64,000 nucleotides of DNA from Hawksworthiomyces lignivorus (Eukaryota; Ascomycota; Sordariomycetes; Ophiostomatales; Ophiostomataceae), in contig NTMA01000017.1 in NCBI GenBank assembly GCA_002917075.1, forward strand, positions 440,589 to 504,588, in the 5' to 3' direction. Position numbers and translations under genes: made by a program. The notes beneath the pieces are model-generated. The model made no database searches and had not been told where the DNA came from. It worked only from the letters and a program-made list of their open reading frames with translations. Numbering within the stretch: position 1 is the stretch's first letter; each line of letters begins with the position of its first letter. Positions 48,260-60,639 of the stretch are shown piece after piece.

Positions 48260-51200
48260 TTGCAGAATCCATCTACATCATTTTCACCACAATTATTGAT
48301 TGCAAGTAGCTGTCCACTTCCCTGCTGTATGACTTTGCCGCTATTTTGGCCGCCAAAGCAAATCTGTCAATGTACTCCGTGTGTTCTCCCCAATGAATTA
48401 AGCTTAAGCAGTGTTGGGCATGGCTCGGGAGCCGTAAAGGAGGGGGGTGAGAAGTAAGTTACTGTAGATAAATGAGGGAAGGGGGTAAATTTAAGGGGGA
48501 TGGGGAGGGGGTGGAGAAAAAAAACACCGAGACCTAGCATCTGCTCTGAATGCAAAGTCGACTTGCAAGCTCACTTGACCAAGACGCTGCTGCTAGATTC
48601 CCTTGCAATGGCTTGGGGGCTTTATTGATTCATTTTCATCGAACATTTGCGTTATCTCAATGGCAACCAAAAGACAATACGCTTGGTTTGCAAATATTTG
48701 CGTGCCTCCACACCCCTGAAATCCAGCTTGTTTGCTGTTGGATCTAAGCTGTGCACGGAAGGGAAGGTTTCATCGAATCGTCATTAGCTCTCTCGAAAGA
48801 AGACCAAAAACAAGACAATAAATTTCCAAGGCGAAAACATAGCGGTGGACGCAGAAAAACTATGAGGCTGCGCAGTATCTTGGTCGCCAACTGATATCAA
48901 AGAGGGAGGTTATCTTTTAAAAATACGACTGCGGTATATGTGTGCAATTCGACAAATAACTTGTATTTGTGTACAGTCTTCTGCATCTGCTTATATTAAA
49001 GAGAAGCCTCAACCGAAGGTTAGCCCTTTTCGGTCCCGACAGCAGTTCCGCTCGTCGCCTTTTCAAACCTCAGTCCCGCAAGCCGGGTGAACCTCGCTAC
49101 CCGCAGCGGAACAAACAGGCGAGAGAAAGGAAAATAATAATAAAAAAGTTAAAAGGAACTACGGGCACGATCCCGCCTTATTGCAGGATGCCGTAGATGG
49201 GGGGAATGCGTGATACACTGTAGGCACCCCTCCTGGACACGGTGGGAAAGACAATAATAGAAGGGTACGCTGCTGCTTAGCAGCCGCTAGGCAATGCATG
49301 CATGTTTTCTGTTGGTTGTCTACCTCTGTTGCTCGTAGTTCCTTTCTCACTCTCACCAAACACGGCAGGCTATCACCGAGAAAGTCATGCAGATGGAGAC
49401 AGCAATCTAGAGAAAGAATTGCCCTTTTGCCTTCTTTCCGGGTGAAGGGTATGGCTGATGTCATTTGGGGGAAGGGGGGAGAGATGAAATGGGCGGACTT
49501 CCCTTTGCGTCTCAAATAGCACAATATGCAGAAGCAGTGACTTGGATGCATACGCATGCCGTTTGTATATTGATTGGACATTTCAGGATAAGAGAAAATT
49601 TCCTTTTTTCTCTTCCTGTATCCCACAGTTTGGCATTAGGTGAAGCAGAGGATAGTAAGCAGGAAAATAAGACAGAAGGTTAATGGTGTTGTCATATAAG
49701 AATCTGAGGTAATGCTATGTCCTAATTTGCGAGAAACGGACTGCGGCCTGCTTGCATGTCGCCATAATGGCTTTTCTCCCCAAGCGACATGCCACAGAGA
49801 ATGAGGAAGGGGAAAAGACAAACACCCTAGATCCTGGGATGAGGGTTTCTCTGGGTTTCTGGGTCACACTCGGCCGGTCGGCCTAATCGGCTTTCGGCGG
49901 TCGTTTCAAGAGCTAGAAAATTAAACACAGCAAGCTTCCTGGTGAGATTTGCGTACGCTCTGGTGGACTCCGCTTAGCCTTCCGTCTTGGCTCTTCTATC
50001 TTATCGTCTGGAACACAAGAGGAGGAGCACGGTCTTAGCAACGAGATTCCGCCGGTTAAACATGTTGTCAAGATTAGAGTTTGCGTGGGGGGATGTGGAC
50101 GCCGCACGATATCGCAACAGATACGTGCCGTTTGCAAGGCTCAGTAATGGGAGATAAGCACGTTCTAACAACTGTATCAAACAAGCCTAGGAGACAGGTC
50201 AGTTTTGGTATTCGTGTTTCCTTTTTAATTTCGGACAGCGAGGACAGAAAGACGCAGCAGAGTAGCAGGATTCGAAGTTATTCCCTTCTCTTATCCTGAG
50301 ATAATGATGTATTAAGTGAGATAACTCCAATGCGTAGCGACTATTGAACCCCGAATTTCAGTGGCGCTGTGCATACACCAAGGGGATGCCATCTAGTATG
50401 AACTACATGCAAGGTTATCCATTGTATGTATGCTACCACCAGACTTGTTTCATGCTTTATGGCTCATTTTTTAAGCTTTGTGGGCTGAAGGCGAGCCTCA
50501 GGTAGTATCCTCTTGTTTGAGATGTTATTTCAAGGAGGCATAACAGCCTTTTCATTGCGCATGTCATTGACGCAAGAATCAGAAGAGAAGATGAACGTAT
50601 GGCGTAGAGCCACCGGTTTATCAAACGACATAGCAAGATGTTAAGTTGATTCTGCCTTATGAACACTCCTTTTGCCCTTTACACATCCCCTTCATATCCA
50701 ATGAACTAGCTCCTCATGGATGAGATTTGCTACTATTAAAGCGGTTCATATTACAATATAAGTTTACGGGATGTGTTGCGCAACTATGTCAAACAAAAGT
50801 GCGGATTTTAATGGTGGGGGGAGAATATTTGACTCAAAACGGAAAGTTGCGAGTCGACAGCTCGCCATGCACAGTGTAGCACTTTGTTTCTCGTGTTAGC
50901 GCCTTTGATTCATGCTCATGATTTCTGTCTTGTGTTCTAAGTAGACATCATAGAGAGAGCCGGTCCTAGCTATTATCTGTCTCAGCAGCAAACAGCACTA
51001 CACGGTGTGTTTCCACACCGCCGAGCTTTCGTTATGTGGCCCAATCTTTTTGCCACAGGCCTGTAGCATCTAGTACCGCTCTGCAAATCCTTTAGGTCAA
51101 GTCGCCTCTTCAAACACCTCGTTGAACGGCAGCCAGTGTGAAACACACAGACATTGCAGACCATGGAACACGAAAATGCAGTTCAAGATGGCGTGCCGAG

Positions 51201-51730
51201 CAGAGAATCCCGCCAATATTCATGCTATCACTTCCCGCCAACCAACTCAAATGCCAAGACAAAGAATGCTTCCATTATCTTTCTGCCAAGCAAAGATCCT
51301 CCGGTAGATGGCAACGGGTGCACAGCATGATGTACTCTCCCGGCTGGAATGGAAAACCAGGCAAAAGAGAGTTTGCGTTGCACAACCATATCTACAGTTG
51401 AAAAAAACATAAATCAGCGATATAATCCGTAATCACGTCTTTGTACTCTCGGGTGTCCCATCGATATTTACCCATCGCCTTCTTCTTTTCCTATCTCTTC
51501 TTTTTAGAATGCTCTACGCCGTACATGTTTCTGTAGACCGCCACGGCAAATTCCGAGGGTAATCTATTTCTTTTGCGACCCAGAAACGCAGTTAACTACG
51601 AACCTGTACACTTGTCGCAGAATGTCTCCTCTCCCATAGTCACCTTTCCTATCTCGGTGCTGGTTGTTTATTTGTTGGACAAGTACGCATAGCTTCAATT
51701 TCTCTATTCTTCGTGCCGATCTGCCAAGCT

Positions 51731-51732
<2 letters not shown>

Positions 51733-51771
<39 letters not shown>
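51733..51771. repeat. Homopolymer T39
   Basis: Thirty-nine consecutive T on the plus strand. As with the A54 run, it could mark an old insertion or simple slippage; nothing flanking it decides between them. Confidence 0.9.
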
Positions 51772-51772
<1 letters not shown>

Positions 51773-52209
51773 GCGGTATGCCAGAATATCTGTTGTGGAA
51801 TGTCTTTCTTTCCTTGGAGAAAAAGTACTCTTCAAAATTTGTCTTACGTACGTTGTCAAACCCCAGCACTGTACACGGAGTAGAAGAGGGAGCCCAGTTC
51901 TGGCCCTGGCTATGCCAAGACGCGATCCCTTGGGAACGGGGGACCCTCCCGTAGTTCTAGTCGGTGGTAATTTTTGGGTTAAGAGAAAATAGAACTATGC
52001 TTAAAAGCCAGGCGAACTAGGGGAGACGTCAAAAGATCCCAATCCCCCCTATCCTTTTTCTTAGAGAGCAGAGGAGAAAGCAGGGGTAAGAAGGATGAGT
52101 TTGCATAACCCAAATGGAAAAACCAGCCCAGGATGACAGGCGAACAGCCTTCGAGCTTGGTACGAAACGAAGAAACGCAAACAGTACACATAATTCCTTC
52201 ATTCTCGGT

Positions 52210-55200
52210 GTACGAGTACGAATATGCGTACGTACTCCTTTAACTACAAAAATACAATGCATCTATTTTTTTTTGTTGGCCTGGCCAGGTCTCCACTTGG
52301 ACGCCCACATCCTGATTCGGGTGTGCTAAATATGGTGCTATCTTCATACGTCGTACTCCGTTTAAACATGTGTTTCTTGGTGGCTTGGCAGGGCACCCTT
52401 TTAAATTCAAGACAAGAAAGGAGTCTGGGACCAAAGGAACGAGATTGCTCAATTGCCCGTTCTTTTCATCTGGTTTCCCAGCTTGGACGTCGCACGACAG
52501 CCGTTTACTGTCGTTTTCTTTTGAGACAATTGTCTCGTTGGGGGTGAGGTACAAAAGAATTGAAACCACGCGTTGTCGTACGCGTAATACTCGTATCTTG
52601 CGAATAGCATACTCCATACAGTGCCTCTATACAAACCCCTAAACCAGCAGGGATCGGTCTTTACCGCATTCGACCAATTGCCCGTCACAGCCAATGTTTA
52701 TTGTCAAAAAGAAGGCAGTTCGAGAAAGCAATATTTCTGTGGTGGTGTGCGCACACTAATCTCATATATCGTAGCCACTGAAAGAAAAGCGTGGACATCG
52801 CATTCGTTCTCTGCGGCGATATGCACGCCACAACAGGGAAAATCAAATGGACAATCTGTGAAGGCTACATAATACCCTACACGTTACCACTGCCCCTGAG
52901 GCTGGCAAAAAGCAACTTCTACTACAGTCTGCTAGCGGTACTACGTACTTTTTCCACTAGTCCCCACAAATCATAAAACACTCACATCAATCGCGAGCTT
53001 GCTTCGAAAAAAGAAGCGAGGCAGAAAGAGACAAAGAGTCGTAGAAGACGGCCAAAGCAGAAAGAAGAAAACGCTCATTAATCCCGACAAAATCCATGAT
53101 AGGAACATGCTCGCATGTTTCGAAACACAGATAAGGACAGAGAGTAAATGCTCGCGCAGGAAAGAGATAAGCTCCCGAATTAGATCGTTTACCTGAGCGA
53201 ACGCGCATTGTTCCTCTTGTAATAAAACACTGTAGAGATACAAGATTACTTCCTTAAAATAGCTTTCCAGAATCCTCTTTTACTATGTACGAGGACGCTT
53301 ATTCTTTTTAAAAAGAGAAGAACTGGGAGCGGGGCATTCAATGCAGCCCCGACATGTCATTCCGGATGGCGACCCGCGCTGGCAGAGCCCTGTTGATATG
53401 TAAGGGCACATCAACGTTGGGACATCCAATTGTCATGATTTATTATACAAATACAAGTACTCAGACAAGCAACGGAGAAAAAAGTCTCTACGATTTCAAT
53501 ATTATGTGGTTTTAACAGAAAATCCTGACCCCAATTACTTGGATCTTGTGGCACTGTCTGATCTTGCCCTTGTGCAGGATCCAGAGGGTCTGACTGCATT
53601 CATTTCTAGTTTCACCTGTATTGCCCTCTCTGATACTTTCCCGTGAACAGGCCGCCTGCCATTACACCGGCCGCTTATTTCTCGGTTGTGACAATGCTGT
53701 AGCACTATATGCGTAGCATTTGTACATTTCATTGTTGATGCTGCACCATACCAACTGCCACCCAACCCTTGTCTCCTTGTTAAACTGTCCTATTTTAGTC
53801 GCACATTAAGATTTGGCACATTCTGAAAGAGGAAACAAAAAGCACACACAGACGGTGCGGAGGTTGATACGAGGCATTCCATGCGAAATACGAGATTTAC
53901 TAGACCTAGAGGCTCTCAGATTTAACTTAGAGGAAAAACAAGAAAACCAAGGTGTACTCTACAGGCGGTGGAGTCTTCCGTATAAGCGTAAGCATAATAC
54001 TGGTTATCACGTCTATATGCAAGGAAACCAAGCAGGATGCGCCGTGTCGTTTACTCGAATCAACAGACTAGAGATGCGTCATATTGTCATCGGCAGCGGC
54101 AGGAACGACCCGGTTGAGTTGAAATGCAGGACGGAGGGCAGCGGGGTGCATCAGGCTTCTCTGTGCCTTCTTCCACGACAGGGCAAGGTGCCTCGTGCTA
54201 TGTGCGTGCTTTCTAGTTGCGGCAATAGACCGGTCACACGAGAAAATGGGAATAGACAAGTGTAAGATGTGCACTCCGTACGATACGAATAATATAAATC
54301 TACACATATAGGTTAGTTGTAACTAACTGCTTGTAGCAGTTGCACCTCCATTTTGCTTAAGCAAACGCGCTGGGGGCGAAACCCAGAGCACCAAAGAGCT
54401 AACTGCGGAAATAGAGAGAGAACGTTTGAGGCACTTTCGCTCGTGTCCCCTGAGAACCGTTGCGTGGTTTCTCGAGCAAGTTGTGCTTTTTCTTGGTCAA
54501 CTTGGACATCTTGGTCAACCTTGCCTCGCTTGCCAACCGGCCATAAGTCGGCATCGTAGCTCGGCGCGGTTTTCGGCTCTCTCGGTCCAACTACGCATAC
54601 CACGGCGGACAGCACGGAGAAAGTATACTTTTCTCCAAAATAAAAGAGGGGAAGACACCATTGGACAGTAGAGGCAACGTCAAAAGAGAATTTTTCTTTC
54701 TCAAGTGTGACAGCTGCTGCAAGTCGATCTGATCGGCCCACTCTGCTAAATAGGAAAAGGTGGCGGGGACCAGAGACAGACTGGAAAAGGGAAAAAGAAT
54801 CATGAAGGCAGGGCCATAGAGGAAAGAGGGCGAGGCAAGGAGGAGGGTTGCACGTACATAATGTACTGCGTACTGCAGAGGAGTCGAGCAGCCAACGGCA
54901 AGCAGAGTCGCCCCTCCTTTGACCTAAGAGGGAAAAAAAAGCAAAAGAGAGAGAACAGAACCAGACAGCCAACGACATGCGACCGATTGCCTGCTTTCCG
55001 TCGGAAAAAATAAGCTTGAAATTCGTCAATCCACTGTTGTCTTGGCATCTGGTCTTTAATTTTTTGGGCGAGCGTGGGTGCGACTCTGTCAGATAGGCCT
55101 CTGCTAGTAGCACACACTAGTACTCGTACGTTTGTACCTTATCTTACGGGACACGTTATATTTTTCTTTACGGGTAATACGCTAATTATTTGTTATCCGT

Positions 55201-56293
55201 CCATGTGGGCCGTTCCTCCAGCAGGCGAAAAGACGCAGTGCAGAAAACCGACGGCTCCACTTTCCAAGCCTCAGCCCCAGTCCCAAATATTCAGTATATG
55301 CATAGTAGTCCCACCAAGCTCCGTGGCATCCGGGCTAGACTAACCACAGTTGGCATATTACGTGTATTCACTCCCCATTACGCTCACCTTCTGCGGAATT
55401 ACGCATACAAGTAGTTACTAAAGAGTCAGACTGGCCGGACTTGGAGATGTACATGTAATCTCCTTGTTTTGTCACAGCAGCAGCAATAATAATGATAATA
55501 ATAGTAGTAATAATAGTAATGGCGGGCTTTCCCTCACTTCCGCATATCTACCGACATGACATATCTTCGCTGCAAAAGCCTTCCTGCTCTGCCCCAAACG
55601 CAGGCTCTCTGGCCGGAAACAACACGCACAAACCACCCAGCTGACCATTTCTGCTTCCGGTGACGGATTCGTCTTTGTCCTCTTCGCCAAGTTTGCCCTG
55701 CGGTGCCCTTAAGCCTCAGCGTGGCGCCGCCCCGCAATTGGCATTCCATTTAATTCTTCCTTTCGCTTAGCACAGGGCTGCGGACTAGGTGGTCAGGAAA
55801 GAGACCAAATAGACGAGGGTCGCGCTGCCAATATTTGTTTCTTTTTTCTATTGGGCTGCACCCAGTTGGAAATAATGCTAGCCCGCATGCACAATCCAGT
55901 CCGAGGTTTGCGACTTACATATGTACAAGCATCTGGCATTCTGGGCGCATCTCGGCGCGCTGGCAACGACCAAGACCTTCCAAGAAACAGGCTGTGTCTT
56001 TTACAGTAGCTCGCCAAGGGATTTCAAAATGATGCCAAGACCTAAGAAGGCTCTTGGGTGTTTCGCCGCCTGTGGATGACAAAACCTAGGCCTGTGTGTG
56101 CCCTTCTCGTACTCGTATGCTCTTCTCGTCTCATAAGGTTATCCGGGCTATTCTTGGTTTCGAAAGGCTCTTCTCTTTTTTTTTTTTGCCTCCTTGGCTC
56201 AAGAAGTGCCTCAGTGCCTCTCGTTCCATTGCCCGGCTCTCCGCTTCGCGAAGCGTTATACTTTCCCCAGCGAGGACGTACGAGTACGAATAT
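52210..56293 (+). repeat. Exact 16-bp direct repeat pair
   Basis: The 16-mer GTACGAGTACGAATAT occurs at 52,210-52,225 and again at 56,278-56,293 in the same orientation. Both copies are followed by further TACG or GTAC words. Only the two ends of this span are repeats; the sequence between is not duplicated. Confidence 0.7.
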
Positions 56294-57689
56294 TCATTAC
56301 GTGTAAGTACAAGCACGCCTTTCCCCTTCTAACGGTAAACTCCGGCTCTCGGTGAGTCAGTATTCCATTCCCCCTTCCCATTCAAAAAAGTACCTCAAGG
56401 ACCTCATATATTCTGAGAATTACCCTTCATCACCTTCTTCATCATCATCTTCTTCTCCTCCCTTCAACCGCCTGTTGCTGCAATGCGCTCTTCGCTAGCA
56501 CTCTTGTCGGTATTCAGCACCTGCTATTGTGTCTTTCACCAATTGCCCTCCTACCCACTTGCAACTGGAGTAGCTCACTAGTGTGCATTTTTTTCGCAGC
56601 AGTCAACCAACCCTTTTTGGCTGTATTTTTTTTGTTGATAATGGATTGGGTGGGCCCTAGTCTGCAACAGACAATACTGTATTATTTTGCGTACTCGTAT
56701 ATACGATGTGTGAGTTTATAATAAGTAATACATCGTGCGTGCGATGTATGTGGAAATACCATGAAAAAGGTCTCTCTAGACGCACACCCCCTAATTCCTC
56801 CCAAACCAGAAACAAGACTAGAAGAGGGAAAAGGAGCAAGAGCAAAAAAGCTTGCTTGTCTCCTGCCCTTGATGAAATGCTTTCCAAAAACCCACCGTGT
56901 CTCCACTTTTTCCTCCCCACAATCGGCCAGAGGCCTGCCGACTCAAAACCACAAGAACAAGCAAAGACGAATTGGCCCTGTTCTTACAGACGGTTATTTC
57001 TTATTTTCTATTTATTACAGTGGTATTTTTTTTATTATTGCTTTGTCCTGTAAGATACTACATACGCCTCTTGGATGCTCCCAGGCTCCACCGACATCCG
57101 TTAATTGGCAAGACCATACGCAATACCGCGTACATGTTTGTGAGTACTTAGTTCCTTTCCTGTATTGAGCCCACTTCCCAAATAAACTCAAAAAGGGAAA
57201 GAAACGCCATGGCTCGTCTGGGTACCGCATTCCCCGTGCGTATGTACAGATGTCTTCAAATATGCCTGTACATACGTACAAGTACACCCACCATCAGCAC
57301 GTTCGCTCTTCCCTATCTCCTTTCTCCGCTACTACTACGTACACACCCACCATCTTGCCTCTGCCAAATTCTAGCCCCACTTGTTGCCGCTTCTTCCAAA
57401 ACGTACCGACAGGCACAGAAAATGGAAGAGAGTTGGAGTGCATGCACAAATAGAACAGTGGATTTGCAACCAAAAGAAGAGGAAAGGAAAAAAAAAAAGA
57501 AGAAAGACGAAGCAGCAGGGCCACAGAGCTTAAAAAAAACCCTGTCCACATTTCAATAGCTTATGCGTATGCCTACAACATCCGCAATCACCGTGAACCT
57601 TCTTCTTGAATCCCACAAAATATGTCCATCTCATTACGGAAGGGCAGGCAAATAAGCATACTAATTCCCACCTGACAGAGAGCTTCCTT

Positions 57690-58178
57690 TGAATTTCCTC
57701 TTCCTCTTTCCTCTCCTCCTCTCCTTTCTCTCTTCCTCTCACATCCTCTTGCTTCTTCCTATTTATTATTTTCTTCTACCTTTTTGACCTCGTCAAAAAG
57801 GAACAGACAGGCCCCCAAAGCAGCAGTCAAAAAGGCAGGATTCAGAGTTCAGAGGACAGATAGTTCAAATAGAAAAAAAAACAGCCGGCCAAGACATCCA
57901 ACCCTCTCTCCCCTCCCCTGCTACATCATTTTGGGGACCACTTCTGGATTCTTGGCTTTTTCTTGGCTTCCAGACCTCTCCATTACCTAGTTCCGCCTTT
58001 CTTTTCCTTCTTGATTATCTTTTTCCCTTATTATATTCCCTTTTCTTTCGAAGCTATCGTTGGCTTTTGATTCCATTTTCTTTCCCATCGACCAGAGAAC
58101 CACTTGTTCTCTTTCCCCTCTTTTGATCTGTGTTCGACTTTCTTAATCGTTCTTGCGACGTTCGCGCAGCTAAGAGAG
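57690..58178 (+). promoter_or_regulatory. Pyrimidine-rich block, candidate distal promoter/leader of the WOPR gene
   Basis: The plus strand is dominated by CTTCCTC and TTTCCCTT words from about 57,690 to 57,780 and from 57,900 to 58,150. It is followed at 58,179 by a good donor (GTATGT, with GCTAATG shortly after). This resembles the leader of other fungal genes and is oriented toward the WOPR gene 2.4 kb downstream. Transcription from here is inferred, not shown. Confidence 0.4.
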
Positions 58179-60639
58179 GTATGTATCAGATGCTAATGTC
58201 AAAATGCTTGTCCCAAGAGACAGAAGTAGAAGAAAGATGAGCTAGATAAGCGTTGAATGATGTGTAATGGAGCATTATTGCTTTGTTGCTCTGATGTTTG
58301 TTTTTCATCAACTTCTGCGTACTCTTTTTGTGTCTCGTTTTATTCCCATCTCCCTACCTCGTGCATCACGCCCTCAACTTCACTGCCCGCTCTTTTCCTC
58401 ATTTGCTCGCTATCACAAGAGATACCTTGCCAAGGCAGAATTCATAATGTCTGGCATATGTTCTACACACATGCCACGTCTACCACGTCCAACGATGCTC
58501 CTGGAAATCAGTCAAATCCGGTCGCATCCTTACAACTCTGTCGTGAATGGGAGACATGCAGACGGTCGACGACGAGACTGAAGGCAATTCAATATGCGCG
58601 TATAGCCATCTGAATATACGGAGGGAAGGGGGCACGATTTCAGCTCAAGATGAATATGCACCACAGCTTCTTTCGGCGCCATATGTGACGAACTTCAACC
58701 AACATGGATCTCGATTGGAAGAGTAGAGAGAAGCAGGTGCCAAAGTGCGAAACAAGCCAGTTGACGAATGCAAGAGCGCCTGTCTGTTAGAGAGCTCCTT
58801 TACGCCGAATACCTTTATTCCTTGGCAAAAGAAAACCTACCCTCTACGTATGGCGATTCTGGTTCAGTGCCCCTATGCCGAAATTCCCCTTAGGCTTTTT
58901 CACGCTTTATCTCTGTGTATTCTTTGCGGCACGTCGTTCCTCGTTCTCCCCCTACCCAGGGAACCACATTGGCCTACCGTTCAAGCAGCAAAATGATAAC
59001 CATGCAACATGCGACGGGACCGGACTATAAAGCAACACTGATCAACACAGAACAGACATACGCACGGCACTCTATCAGTCATCTGGCAATCAAATTCTCA
59101 GAAGGAAACTTTAGGCGTTATTTTTACCTCAGCCGGGCCCACGATTAACTAGTCCTGGGATGCCTCCTACTCAGATTCATGATCGACCGTCTGACAACCC
59201 TCGCATCATTGTTTTGTCCCGAGGACCTACCCACCTTCTTGGGAAATTCGCCGATCGACAGCCTCATTCTACTCACTGGCTTTCCGTTAAATGTCTCGTC
59301 TGGACTCCTTGCTACTTTGTCAGATCATTCACTTGGCAAAATTCGAGGCTGCGGCGCTCGCCGTCAATTGTTTCTCGAGTCTCTGGCTTGACTGTTCTAT
59401 TGTCTATCTTCTCGCCTTGTTAGCCCTCGTACCATTTCTGCTTCCGCTCTCCCCCAGCTACGGATTTACAACCTCTTTACACGGCTCTTGGATTGATTGA
59501 ACTGCCTTCTCCACTTGGCGGTCGTATGCGTGTGTGTGCCAGGGCCTCTGAAGTTGCATGCGCGGCCTTTGGTCCCGTCCCTGTTCCCATACACCACGTA
59601 AACCCCCTGCACGTCTCGAAGTCCTCCGCGTTTCGACCGCTAGCGGTACGGTCCCACACCCCCTTACGAGAGAAGAGCTTCTCAGAAGAAATAAGAGACA
59701 ACATCGAAAAGAGCGATTGTATCGATAGATTTTCATGATTTGCTCTTCTATCTTTATTTTTTTAACTTCTTCTACTTCCCCTCCTTCCCCGTGTCGTTCT
59801 CCTTCCGCCTATCTTAATGCGTTGCACATCATTGGATTGACCCTTGGAACTTCATGTTTTCGTTCTATCTTCTCTCTTCTGTCTCAGGTCCTTCTTTAGC
59901 AAGAAAAAAAGCTAACGTCATCAGTCTGTGTGCTTTATTCTTACAAGCCCACAAAACACGCTCAGGTCCTTCTGTGCTTCTACAACAACGTTTCACCTTG
60001 CTTTGCCTTTTATCCACCTCGACTACACTTTCTCTTTTTCAGAATCTGCGCCAAGTCCTCGATTAACGATCATCTTGCTGCAGCTCTTGTCTTGGCACGC
60101 TACATATTACCCTTCGCCAGCAGATTCAAAATCATCTATTGCGTGGCAAGCTGGGTAACATCCGTGCAGTCTTTCGCCAACCTATTGTGCTTGCGTTGTG
60201 ACAATTCGTTTCGCGATTGTGCGCCGCCGGATTTAGTGCCAGAAATCGACGGTGAGGGTGTAGACTCACCCCCTGATTCTTTTTTTCACTCGTATTTGCA
60301 ACACAGGGCTTCTTCTATTTAGTCTATTTTGGCTCTCCGTTGCGTCTCCTCGTCCTTGTCCTGTTTTATAATTTTGGGCTTTATTTTCAGACAAAAGGCA
60401 GCACACCATCGCTAAGCACTTGTCTGATATATTTGAGGAGTTGAGCTTCTTAACAGATATTCATCCATCACCGAAATTGTATCGACGATAAACGGCGAGG
60501 GTGACTAGTGTCAAGAGTTCGCGATTGGGCGGACTAGATACGACGAGACACCCTGTACAGTGTTTACCAGACGCCAAGCTGGAAAAGCTCTAAACAGTGA
60601 AAGATTCGACGTGACCACCAGATAAATCAACTACCCAGA
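58179..60639 (+). other. Probable 5' leader of the WOPR gene, with candidate introns
   Basis: No coding gene is visible in these 2.4 kb. A strong acceptor (GGGCTTTATTTTCAG) ends at 60,390 and a GTGAGG donor lies at 60,252, which would make a 139-nt leader intron. A second donor at 58,179 could start a longer one, with an acceptor possible near 59,887. WOPR genes in other fungi are known for long leaders. Short upstream ATGs are present. Confidence 0.4.

Larger units (their letters stand above)
41517..57700. other. Gene-empty region, distal upstream of the WOPR regulator
   Basis: About 16 kb in which I find no protein gene. Open frames are below about 155 codons, overlap on both strands, lack domains and do not join at good splice sites. 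Notable local features are a TTGGC/GCCAA cluster at 44.2-44.56 kb, a TTTTA pentanucleotide run at 48,231-48,259, a T39 run at 51,733-51,771, an exact 16-bp direct repeat at 52,210 and 56,278, and an AAT/AGT triplet tract at 55,480-55,520. No transposase, reverse transcriptase or terminal repeat was seen. Long non-coding transcripts or distal control elements of the WOPR gene are plausible but not shown. Confidence 0.5.

Noticed and set aside
53813..54265. 150-codon plus-strand open frame
   Set aside because: Isolated, overlaps a minus-strand frame of similar length, no domain or splice partner.
54313..55113. 266-codon minus-strand open frame upstream of the WOPR gene
   Set aside because: The longest frame in the desert, but the composition is Leu/Ser/Cys/Phe-rich as expected from reverse translation of purine-rich DNA; no domain seen. 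RNA-seq would decide.
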